Shown in pieces: positions 1 to 7,310 of a stretch of DNA of 64,000 bases. Made by a program: the position numbers and the translations under genes. This DNA comes from Leuconostoc mesenteroides subsp. mesenteroides ATCC 8293 (lineage in GTDB: Bacteria > Bacillota > Bacilli > Lactobacillales > Lactobacillaceae). Under the pieces are notes generated by a model that made no database searches, was not told the origin of the DNA, and saw nothing but the letters and a program-made list of their open reading frames with translations. The stretch lies in NCBI RefSeq assembly GCF_000014445.1, contig NC_008531.1:279001-343000 (forward strand). Reading direction: 5' to 3'. Position 1 is the stretch's first letter. Each line of letters begins with the position of its first letter.

Positions 1-974
1 CATTGAATAGTTTGTCAAATACTGACCTTGTTTTGACTGGACAAGAATTGTCATTGAAGGCTTCAACTACTCAAGCAACCAGTTCAGCTGCTACAACTGT
101 GACAGCAGCTTCTGCACAATCTTCATCGGTTGACACAAGTAATTTGAAATATATTGCAGCAGCTGATACAGACAGCAATAACTTTATGACGCTTGATGAA
201 TATAATACATATGTTGCAAATGGTGGCTCAACATCATCAGCTGCGACAGAATCATCAGCTTCATCAGCAAGCGCTTCATCAGCTACAGAAGATATCACAT
301 ATATTGCAGCAGCAGATTCAGATAATGATGGTTACATGACAATGGCTGAGTATAATGCATACAAAGCTAACGGTGGGTCAACATCATCATCAGCGCAAGC
401 CACCACATCAACGGCCTCATCTTCAGCAAGCACATCAAGTGCTTCATCATCAACTAGTGACAATATCACTTATGTTGCTGCGGCTGACACTAATAATGAT
501 GGCTACATGACAATGGCTGAGTACAATGCGTACAAGGCTAATGGCGGTTCAACATCTAGCGCATCATCAGCTTCTTCGTCAACGCAAACGACAACTACTA
601 ATACTACTGCCACTGCAACAACAACTAACGTTTCAACTGGTAGCACAACGGCAGATGCAACAATCAACGCATGGAATGCAAAGCGTGCAGAATTAGGATT
701 ATCACCCGTTACAATTTCTGCATCATTGACTTCACAAGCTCAAAGTCGCGCACAATCAATTGGAACATCGTCAAACTGGTTTAGTACACATATGTCTTCC
801 GGTACTGCTGAAGTTGTTGCAAATGGTTTTGGTGCTGGATCTTCTGTTATTAATGCTTGGTATTATGAAACAGGTATGGTGAACGGCGGGCACACAGCAT
901 TTATTGTTAACCCTAACTTCACACAAGCAGGTGTTGGCTATTACAACGGTTGGATTGTTATTAACGCACAATAA
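1..974 (+). CDS. Secreted LysM / EF-hand-repeat / CAP-domain protein, 5' end outside the window
   Basis: The frame is open to the left edge, so the gene starts upstream; the TTG at 3 is most likely an internal leucine. Residues 1-19 (counted from position 3) look like the end of a LysM peptidoglycan-binding motif. Three repeats follow in Ser/Thr/Ala-rich linker, each with an EF-hand-like loop (D55-E66, D105-E116, D162-E173); the second, DSDNDGYMTMAE, has acidic or polar ligands at 1, 3, 5, 9 and 12. The C-terminal 105 residues are a CAP/SCP domain with an AEVVA segment and a GGHTAFIV...GVGYY end. It is probably exported and wall-bound. Calcium binding is inferred from the loops only. It is a paralogue of the gene at 1521-2639, which carries LysM repeats instead of EF-hand repeats. 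Confidence 0.85.
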   Translation, partial: LNSLSNTDLVLTGQELSLKASTTQATSSAATTVTAASAQSSSVDTSNLKYIAAADTDSNNFMTLDEYNTYVANGGSTSSAATESSASSASASSATEDITYIAAADSDNDGYMTMAEYNAYKANGGSTSSSAQATTSTASSSASTSSASSSTSDNITYVAAADTNNDGYMTMAEYNAYKANGGSTSSASSASSSTQTTTTNTTATATTTNVSTGSTTADATINAWNAKRAELGLSPVTISASLTSQAQSRAQSIGTSSNWFSTHMSSGTAEVVANGFGAGSSVINAWYYETGMVNGGHTAFIVNPNFTQAGVGYYNGWIVINAQ

Positions 975-975
975 T

Positions 976-1329
976 ATGCAAAATGATTATTTAAAATTAG
1001 CATTAGATAACTTAGGAAAAACATTCAACGACTACAATAGTGGTCGTTTTGTTGCTCAACAGCTTATGAGAGCGCAAGTACCATTACCCGAAGGATCGCA
1101 TTGGGATGCTTCACCAGCGCATCTCATTAAACAAATGCATCATTTATTGGGCGTTTTACAAGCGACACCAGGAGATTTGCTATTTTGGGGCACACAGAAT
1201 GCACCATATGAAGTGGGTATTTATGTCGGTGGGAACCACTTTATTGCTGTAAATAACGGGGACCATGTGGCAAAAATTCAAACGTTATCAAGAAACTGGT
1301 ATCCATGTATTGCCGGTTCTATATTTTGA
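976..1329 (+). CDS. Small degenerate NlpC/P60-like protein without the catalytic residues
   Basis: A 117-residue protein whose ATG lies one base after the stop of the preceding CAP gene, with no clear Shine-Dalgarno, so translational coupling is likely. The fold signature is NlpC/P60: an SG-containing N-terminal helix (YNSGRFVAQQL), GDLLFW, and VGIYVGGNHFIAV. In active peptidoglycan endopeptidases the helix begins with the nucleophile Cys (DCSGF) and the strand begins with His (HVGIY). Here those positions read Asn/Tyr and Glu, and there is no signal peptide. It is therefore probably not a hydrolase; a binding or regulatory role, or decay, is possible. The family call rests on motif resemblance only. 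Confidence 0.6.
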   Translation: MQNDYLKLALDNLGKTFNDYNSGRFVAQQLMRAQVPLPEGSHWDASPAHLIKQMHHLLGVLQATPGDLLFWGTQNAPYEVGIYVGGNHFIAVNNGDHVAKIQTLSRNWYPCIAGSIF

Positions 1330-1431
1330 CACACAATTGTCATTTAGATGTTTGTTTTGTTACAAAAGAAACTCCTTTGATATATTGACAACAAAGTGCA
1401 AAGTACAGAAAATATCCATGACACAGCGGAT

Positions 1432-1440
1432 TGCTATACT
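1432..1440 (+). promoter_or_regulatory. Extended -10 promoter for the LysM/CAP gene
   Basis: TGCTATACT forms an extended -10 (TG-N-TATACT) about 80 bases upstream of the ATG at 1521. No good -35 is placed 17 bases upstream; a TTGACA at 1385-1390 has only a weak -10 (GAAAAT). The start of transcription would lie near 1447. Confidence 0.45.
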
Positions 1441-1520
1441 AGGAATTGTCGAGAAGACGGAAAAGAATTTAAATTAAAATATATTACTGAATATGAGTCC
1501 CTATTAGGAGTTTGACTATT

Positions 1521-2639
1521 ATGAAAAAATCTACTATTGCTAAATCTGTCGTTACAGCTGCCGGTGCTTTTGCCGTTGCTGGTGCTGCTCAAGTTTCTGC
1601 TAATACTGTATCAGTTAAAGCTGGTGACACACTTTACAAGATTGCATCAGCAAACGGTACAACTGTTGACGCTTTGGTTAAAGCTAATAACATTTCAAAT
1701 GCTAATTTGATTTTTGTTGGACAGCAACTACAAACTGCATCTTCATCATCAACTACTACACAAAGTTCATCATCAGAGAGCTCAACTACAACAACTTCAT
1801 CATCTAATGGTTCATACACTGTTAAATCAGGTGATACATTAAACAAGATTGCAGCAGCAAATGGTACAACGGTAGCAAATTTGGTAGCAACTAATAACAT
1901 TTCAAATGCTAACTTGATTACTGTTGGTCAAACATTGAAGTTATCAGCTTCATCAACTTCAAGCTCAACAACAACGCAATCATCAACTACGACAACTCAA
2001 ACAACATCAAATAACACAGCAACTGCCTCAAATGGTTCATACACTGTTAAGTCAGGTGATACATTAAACAAGATTGCGGCAGCAAACGGTACAACAGTAG
2101 CTAACTTAGTAGCTGCTAATAACATTTCAAATGCTAATGTGATTACTGTTGGTCAAACTTTAAAGTTGTCAGCATCATCTGCTTCAACTTCAAGTTCATC
2201 AACTGCAACAACATCACAATCATCAAGTTCTACACAATCATCATCAACTTCTAATAATACTGCTTCAACATCAAATACAAGCAATACAAGCAACAGCTCA
2301 TCAACTTCAACAACAGCTGATGCTACTATTAATGCTTGGAATGCAAAGCGTGCTACTCTTGGCTTGTCACCAATTAAGATTTCAGCTTCATTGACAGCAC
2401 AAGCTCAAAGCCGTGCACAAGCTCTTGCAACATCATCTAACTGGTTTGGTTTGCATGAATCATCATCAACTCCTGAAGTTGTTGCTAATGGTTTTGCTGC
2501 AGGTGCAACTGTAATTAATGCTTGGTACTATGAAACAGGTATGGTTAACGGTGGTCACACTGAATTTATTGTTAACTCTAGCTTCACCGAAGCTGGTGTA
2601 GGTTATTATGACGGATGGATCGTCATTGACGCACATTAA
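1521..2639 (+). CDS. Secreted triple-LysM CAP-domain wall protein
   Basis: A 372-residue protein. The ATG at 1521 is chosen because AGGAG at 1506-1510 is 10 bases upstream, whereas the TTG at 1512 sits almost on that site. A typical signal peptide (MKKSTIAKSVV..., cleavage after VSA) is followed by three LysM motifs (each with V-x-GDTLxKIAxANGTTV and a VGQxL end) joined by Ser/Thr linkers, and a C-terminal CAP/SCP domain of about 105 residues. LysM binds N-acetylglucosamine glycans, so the protein should be anchored non-covalently to peptidoglycan. The biochemical role of the CAP domain in this group is not established. The CAP domain is closely similar to that of the gene at 1-974, suggesting local duplication. 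Confidence 0.9.
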   Translation: MKKSTIAKSVVTAAGAFAVAGAAQVSANTVSVKAGDTLYKIASANGTTVDALVKANNISNANLIFVGQQLQTASSSSTTTQSSSSESSTTTTSSSNGSYTVKSGDTLNKIAAANGTTVANLVATNNISNANLITVGQTLKLSASSTSSSTTTQSSTTTTQTTSNNTATASNGSYTVKSGDTLNKIAAANGTTVANLVAANNISNANVITVGQTLKLSASSASTSSSSTATTSQSSSSTQSSSTSNNTASTSNTSNTSNSSSTSTTADATINAWNAKRATLGLSPIKISASLTAQAQSRAQALATSSNWFGLHESSSTPEVVANGFAAGATVINAWYYETGMVNGGHTEFIVNSSFTEAGVGYYDGWIVIDAH

Positions 2640-2646
2640 TAACACC

Positions 2647-2677
2647 AAAAAGTGGATAGTTGCTATCCACTTTTTTT
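2647..2677 (+). terminator. Rho-independent terminator after the LysM/CAP gene
   Basis: A 13-bp perfect stem (AAAAAGTGGATAG with CTATCCACTTTTT) with a TTG loop, running into a T tract. Confidence 0.9.
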
Positions 2678-2714
2678 GTGTTCTCATGTATAGTAGAGTG
2701 CAGAGGTATAAAAA

Positions 2715-3968
2715 ATGTTGTACAAATTTACTGAATTAACAAAAGAAGAATATACAGAATTTGAAAAGCAAAGTTCTGTGGGTACCTTTTTACAATCAGG
2801 TGAACAAGCTGAATTATTACAAAAACGAGGCTATAAAATATGGTTGTTAGGTATCAAAGCTGACGACAAGGTAGTGGCTGCAGCGTTGGTCATGCGTGAA
2901 AAGGTACATATGGGATACATCTTTTCAATTGATCGTGGGCCATTATTGGATTTTGAAAATCATGAATTGTTGGCTTTTTTCATGTCTAATTTCGTAAAGT
3001 TTTCACGCGAGAATAAAGGGCTTTATATTGAAGTAAGGCCAAATGTGACTTTGAAAATGACGAATAACCATGGCGATCTTCTAGGTGAAGAGAATACGGT
3101 GTTTATCGAAGAGATGAAAAAGCTTGGATTTACTCATTTGCCATTTGTAGATGGTTTCACTACAGCTGGTTCTCCAGAATGGGAGTATATCAAAGATTTG
3201 TCAGAATTAACCGATGAGAAATCTGTTCGTGCCTCGTATAATAAGAAGGCTCAGTATTATTTAAAAAAGAATGCTCAGTTCGGTATTCGTTTACGTCAAT
3301 TAACACGAGATGACTTGCCAGATTTTAAGGAATTAACACAAAAAACTGCCGATAGGTTACATTATAAAGATAAAAACTTGAATTTTTATCAAACAGTATA
3401 TGATGTGTATGGCGATGATGCAACATTTGTCTTTGCTGAACTAAACTTTGACAACTATATTAAGGAAGAGAATGAAAAAATCTCTGAATTAGATGCCAAA
3501 CTGGCCAAAATTAATCAGAAGATCGAAAAATATCCTACGAATGATAAATTTAAGCGTCAGTATGCTGAATTTGATGATCAAAAAAATCAACATAGCAAGC
3601 GCATATTAAAAGCGGAACAACAGAAAGAAGCTGCTGGTAAATCGACAGTCGTCGTCGCTGGTGCATTATTTATACAGCAACCTCAAGAAATGAATTATCT
3701 GTATTCAGGCACTTATGAAGAGTATATGGACTATTACGGCCCTTATCAAATACAAGACGTTATGATCAACAAGGCAGTTCAGGCAGGACTCAAGCGCTAT
3801 AACTTCTACGGCATTGCTGGAAAGTTCGATGGTAGCGATGGTGTACTAGGATTCAAAACGACTTTTGAGGGACAAGCACGTCAACTGGTAGGAAACTTCA
3901 TGATGCCTGTTAATCCCTTTAAATATGGCGTCTATCGATTGCTCAAAAAAATGATGGGCCGTGCTTAA
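2715..3968 (+). CDS. femX: FemX/FemA-family peptidoglycan bridge aminoacyltransferase
   Basis: A 417-residue FemABX-family protein, the usual length. These cytoplasmic enzymes transfer an amino acid (Ser or Ala in leuconostocs) from aminoacyl-tRNA to the lysine of lipid II, building the interpeptide bridge. Two GNAT-like halves are split by a helical coiled-coil arm around residues 250-305 (rich in EENEKISELDAKLAKINQ-type heptads), typical of the family. The C-terminal segment has the expected YNFYGI and KTTFEG motifs. AGAGG at 2702-2706 supports the ATG at 2715. It stands just before a class B penicillin-binding protein, in keeping with a wall-synthesis role. The amino acid transferred cannot be read from the sequence. 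Confidence 0.85.
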   Translation: MLYKFTELTKEEYTEFEKQSSVGTFLQSGEQAELLQKRGYKIWLLGIKADDKVVAAALVMREKVHMGYIFSIDRGPLLDFENHELLAFFMSNFVKFSRENKGLYIEVRPNVTLKMTNNHGDLLGEENTVFIEEMKKLGFTHLPFVDGFTTAGSPEWEYIKDLSELTDEKSVRASYNKKAQYYLKKNAQFGIRLRQLTRDDLPDFKELTQKTADRLHYKDKNLNFYQTVYDVYGDDATFVFAELNFDNYIKEENEKISELDAKLAKINQKIEKYPTNDKFKRQYAEFDDQKNQHSKRILKAEQQKEAAGKSTVVVAGALFIQQPQEMNYLYSGTYEEYMDYYGPYQIQDVMINKAVQAGLKRYNFYGIAGKFDGSDGVLGFKTTFEGQARQLVGNFMMPVNPFKYGVYRLLKKMMGRA

Positions 3969-4048
3969 AATGAGCTTTTTTAGCGAGTAAAACCCGTTTT
4001 GTGGTATGGTATATAAGGTAATTATTAAATTGGCGGTACACAATACTT

Positions 4049-6091
4049 ATGAAACACAATCCATATCTAGAAGAGCGAGATAATAAAAATGACGCACGTG
4101 CTAACTTACCAACACGTCTGCGAATTTTGTTGTTTATATCGTTTATACTAATGGTTGCCCTAGTTGTACAATTAGGGTTTTTAACGATTAAGCAGGGAGC
4201 CAATTATTTGGCTGAAGTCAACCGAAGTGAAGAGACCGTTGAAAAAGGAAATACACCACGAGGTTTAGTTTACGACTCAACCGGCCGTGTTCTGGCTGGA
4301 AACAAGGCGCAAACGGCGATTACATTTACGCGTGGTACTAATATTACTTCTAGCACAATGCGAAGCACTGCAATTAAACTTGGAAAATATTTGACAGTTG
4401 ATACGACCCGCCTCAGTGATCGTTCTAAAGCTGACTTTTATTTGGCTGACGCAACTAACGCGGCTAAGGTGCAGAAACGCGTTGCTAAAGAACATAAGAA
4501 TGGTAGTAGCCTGACGACATCAGAGATTAATAGTCTGTCGGTAAGTTATGTAGAAGAGCATAACTTGCTTTCAAAAGTTAGTGATAATGATGCAATGATA
4601 TTTCAGCGGATGAGCGGTGCTTATTCATTGTCAACGACATTTATCAAAGAAGACGATGTGACAGAAACAGAATTAGCGGAGATTGGCGAGCGTTTAAGCC
4701 AATTCCCTGGTATTAAGATAGGTACAAGCTGGGCAAGACAATATCCTGAAGGAAACGATTTTAAGGCTTTGATTGGTACAGTAACTAGTGAAGATAATGG
4801 GTTGCCAGATGATAAGTTACACACACTCTTAGCACAAGGATATTCACAAAATGAATCAGTTGGTAGTTCTAATTTGGAATCTAGCTATGAATCCTTATTG
4901 AAGGGATCAGCCTCACAGACTGTAGTTACAACTGCTTCTGACGGTACGGTAAAATCATCTTCTGTAAAATACAAAGGGCAGTCTGGAGATAGTCTTAAAT
5001 TAACCATTAATGCTGACTTTCAGAAAGAAGTTCAGAAAATTTTGGAAGACAATTTACCAACTGGGGATGTTCAAGGTGCTTATGCTACAGTAATGAATCC
5101 CTATACTGGCGGTATCTATGCTATGGCAGGCGTAGACAGAGATTACTCAACCGGAACAAAAACAGCTGATCCGTTGGGAAATATTAATCATGCTATTGTC
5201 ATGGGATCTGTGGTTAAGCCGGCGGTATTAGCTACAGCTTTCCAAAAAGGTGTGATTACTCCCTCAAATTCTACATTGTTGGATCAAGCTATTAAAATTG
5301 CGGGAACACCAACAATCACATCATATTGGAATAAAACAGGTACGCCTGTTTCAGTTGATGCACAAACAGCCTTAGAGCGTTCTTCGAACACTTATTTCGT
5401 TCAATTGGGTATGAAGATTGGTGGACAGACTTATAGCTCGGGATCGGCATTAGCATTGAATTCTGATGCCTTTCAGACATTACGTAATGGGTTAGGACAA
5501 TTCGGATTAGGGACAAAAACAGGTATTGATGTCAGCGGAGAAACTGCTGGTTATCGCGGAGATACTACAGGGTCAAATATTGGTAAATATTTGTACGAAT
5601 CATTTGGTCAATATGACACCTATACAACACTTCAACTTGCACGATACGTTTCTACAATTGCTAATGGTGGGTATTTGATTCAGCCTCATTTGGTAAGCTC
5701 AATATTACAAAGTTCAACTAATAGTTCAAAAAAGCGTACAGTGTGGACAGCCACACCGAATATACAAGGGCAAGTTCAGTTGGATTCTGACGAATGGAAA
5801 GTAATCCATGAAGGAATGAATCGTGTTGCAAATGGTACGGACACGTACAATACTGGTGGAACAGATATACATAAACTTGAACCACATGTTTATGCTAAAA
5901 CAGGAACCGCCGAAACAACAACCAATGGACATACGACTTATACAGAATCCATTGTTGCTTATGTACCGGGACAACCGATGGTCATGGCCATGGCTATCCC
6001 AGGTATGAATAATTATTTAGATGGTACCAATGGTAAGATTGCGGCAAAAATAATTAATGCTTACTGGAAGTATGTTCAAAATAAACCATAA
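4049..6091 (+). CDS. pbp2B: Class B penicillin-binding protein, PBP2B type (transpeptidase)
   Basis: A 680-residue membrane-anchored DD-transpeptidase that cross-links peptidoglycan, probably in septal or peripheral wall synthesis. A short cytoplasmic tail is followed by one transmembrane helix (about residues 25-48), a PBP-dimer domain with the RG motif in NTPRGLVYD, then the transpeptidase domain with all three active-site motifs: S387-V-V-K390, S445-S-N447 and K617-T-G-T620. No PASTA repeats are present, which favours PBP2B over PBP2X. No strong Shine-Dalgarno precedes the ATG. It is followed by a terminator and so ends its unit. Confidence 0.9.
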   Translation: MKHNPYLEERDNKNDARANLPTRLRILLFISFILMVALVVQLGFLTIKQGANYLAEVNRSEETVEKGNTPRGLVYDSTGRVLAGNKAQTAITFTRGTNITSSTMRSTAIKLGKYLTVDTTRLSDRSKADFYLADATNAAKVQKRVAKEHKNGSSLTTSEINSLSVSYVEEHNLLSKVSDNDAMIFQRMSGAYSLSTTFIKEDDVTETELAEIGERLSQFPGIKIGTSWARQYPEGNDFKALIGTVTSEDNGLPDDKLHTLLAQGYSQNESVGSSNLESSYESLLKGSASQTVVTTASDGTVKSSSVKYKGQSGDSLKLTINADFQKEVQKILEDNLPTGDVQGAYATVMNPYTGGIYAMAGVDRDYSTGTKTADPLGNINHAIVMGSVVKPAVLATAFQKGVITPSNSTLLDQAIKIAGTPTITSYWNKTGTPVSVDAQTALERSSNTYFVQLGMKIGGQTYSSGSALALNSDAFQTLRNGLGQFGLGTKTGIDVSGETAGYRGDTTGSNIGKYLYESFGQYDTYTTLQLARYVSTIANGGYLIQPHLVSSILQSSTNSSKKRTVWTATPNIQGQVQLDSDEWKVIHEGMNRVANGTDTYNTGGTDIHKLEPHVYAKTGTAETTTNGHTTYTESIVAYVPGQPMVMAMAIPGMNNYLDGTNGKIAAKIINAYWKYVQNKP

Positions 6092-6097
6092 CTTTAT

Positions 6098-6133
6098 AAA
6101 AAAGACAGTAATCATGATTACTGTCTTTTTTAT
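6098..6133 (+). terminator. Rho-independent terminator after pbp2B
   Basis: A perfect 22-base palindrome (6104-6125, GACAGTAATCA with its complement) flanked by an A tract and a T tract. It could work on both strands. Confidence 0.9.
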
Positions 6134-6135
6134 TC

Positions 6136-6201
6136 TTACCTATTTTGCTATATTTCTAAATAGATGTTCTAATCTATTTAGAAATATAGCAAAATAGGTA
6201 A
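6136..6201 (+). promoter_or_regulatory. 30-bp perfect inverted repeat upstream of the sdpRI-like pair
   Basis: Left arm 6136-6165 and right arm 6172-6201 are exact reverse complements, separated by GTTCTA. The repeat ends 12 bases before the ATG at 6214, immediately before the AAGGAAAG Shine-Dalgarno. The centre (TAAATAGAT-N6-ATCTATTTA) looks like an ArsR-family operator. The full arms would also form a very stable RNA hairpin, so it may act at DNA level, at RNA level, or as a second terminator. Confidence 0.7.
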
Positions 6202-6213
6202 AGGAAAGAAATA

Positions 6214-6480
6214 ATGAGTTTACAAAATACACTGAAAGCGATTTCGAATCCTGTCAGGCGTGATATTCTTACGCTACTGAAAGAAGGGCCTCAGTCAGCG
6301 GGAAGCATTGCGGATCATTTTGAATTGAGTAAAGCAACAATATCATCACATTTAGCCCAATTAAAACAAGCTGATTTGATAAGAGAAGATAAATATAAAA
6401 ATTTTATTTATTATGAATTAAATTTATCTGTGTTTGAAGAAGCCACATTATGGTTGAAAGGATTTACTAATGAAAAATAA
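6214..6480 (+). CDS. sdpR: ArsR-family winged-helix repressor, SdpR-like
   Basis: An 88-residue single-domain winged helix: NPVRRDILTLLKEGP, then SAGSIADHFELSKATISSHLAQLKQADLI as the recognition helix-turn-helix, then a wing (DKYKNFIYYELN). There are no Cys/His metal sites, which fits the SdpR type rather than metal sensors. In Bacillus subtilis SdpR represses its own operon and is released when SdpI traps it at the membrane. Here the ATG at 6214 has AAGGAAAG nearby, a long inverted repeat lies directly upstream, and the 3' end overlaps the sdpI-like gene by 11 bases. No SdpABC toxin genes are in the window. Confidence 0.8.
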   Translation: MSLQNTLKAISNPVRRDILTLLKEGPQSAGSIADHFELSKATISSHLAQLKQADLIREDKYKNFIYYELNLSVFEEATLWLKGFTNEK

Positions 6481-7105
6481 AAAAAGCTTTTTACCACTAA
6501 TTATTACCTTGTTACCCATTTTTTATGGGCTAATATTGTGGACGAAGCTGCCAGTTGAGCTTCCAATCCATTTTAATATTAACGGAGAAGTGGATAGATA
6601 TGCTAATAAAGTATGGCTTATCATTATTTGGCCAATAATAGCAACACTCTTGCACCTGTTTCTAATTATTTATCGTACGAAAATAGTTGCTCGTAGTCAA
6701 AATAATAAAATGCATACAATTATTAGTTGGTCTATTCCATTAGGCAATAACATTTTATTATCTTATATATTTGCTTATGGATTAGGTAATCACATCAATA
6801 TAACTAGTATATTGTTGCCGACTATTGGCATTTTATTTATAGCATTAGGTAACTACATGCCCAAAACACAGCGAAATCGCTTTGTTGGGATACGAATACC
6901 AACCGCTCTGAATAATGATATAAATTGGTTTAAGACGCAACGTATTGGTGGTTTGATGTTTGTTGTTGGCGGGTTTATGATGATTGGTGGTGGTTTTTTA
7001 GGAATGATTTCTGAATTTTGGACTATAGCATTAATGATTCTGCCCTTAGTATTAATTACTGTCGTACCGATTATTTATTCGATTAGATCAAGCCATAAAG
7101 CTTAA
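6470..7105 (+). CDS. sdpI: SdpI-family membrane protein (DUF1648 plus SdpI domain)
   Basis: A 211-residue integral membrane protein with about six hydrophobic segments. The N-terminal half matches DUF1648 (LPVELPIHFNINGEVDRYA) and the C-terminal half has the SdpI signature (GNYMPKTQRNRFVGIRIP, then NDINWFKTQRIGG). SdpI of B. subtilis gives immunity to the SDP toxin and acts as a signal receptor for SdpR. The overlap with the ArsR-type gene shows that the two are one operon. As no toxin is encoded nearby, it may protect against foreign SDP-like peptides or report membrane stress; that is inference. Confidence 0.85.
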   Translation: MKNKKSFLPLIITLLPIFYGLILWTKLPVELPIHFNINGEVDRYANKVWLIIIWPIIATLLHLFLIIYRTKIVARSQNNKMHTIISWSIPLGNNILLSYIFAYGLGNHINITSILLPTIGILFIALGNYMPKTQRNRFVGIRIPTALNNDINWFKTQRIGGLMFVVGGFMMIGGGFLGMISEFWTIALMILPLVLITVVPIIYSIRSSHKA

Positions 7106-7186
7106 CTTGAGTCGGCATAGTAGTGTTTTTCACATTTGATCAAACAGAAGAAATAAATAAGAAACTAAAATATTTAACGGAAAAGA

Positions 7187-7214
7187 TTGAAAAAGAACAT
7201 GACTATTGTATACT
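7187..7214 (+). promoter_or_regulatory. Promoter of the MacB-like ABC gene
   Basis: TTGAAA (7187-7192), 16-base spacer, TATACT (7209-7214). ACTAG (7212-7216) and CTAGT (7224-7228) form a small inverted repeat over the -10 and could be an operator. It lies inside a 39-codon open stretch that ends at 7227. Confidence 0.55.
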
Positions 7215-7310
7215 AGATTACAACTAGTCAAAAGTAGTGTACTAATTTAACTATTTTTAAAAGGGTTGCATATTAAACGACATAGTAAATTCAAAAGAGG
7301 GAGAAAAAGT

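Noticed and set aside
100..620. Repeated TCA/TCT-rich DNA as a possible repeat array
   Set aside because: It encodes Ser/Thr linkers and EF-hand repeats in an open frame; there are no CRISPR-like spacers.
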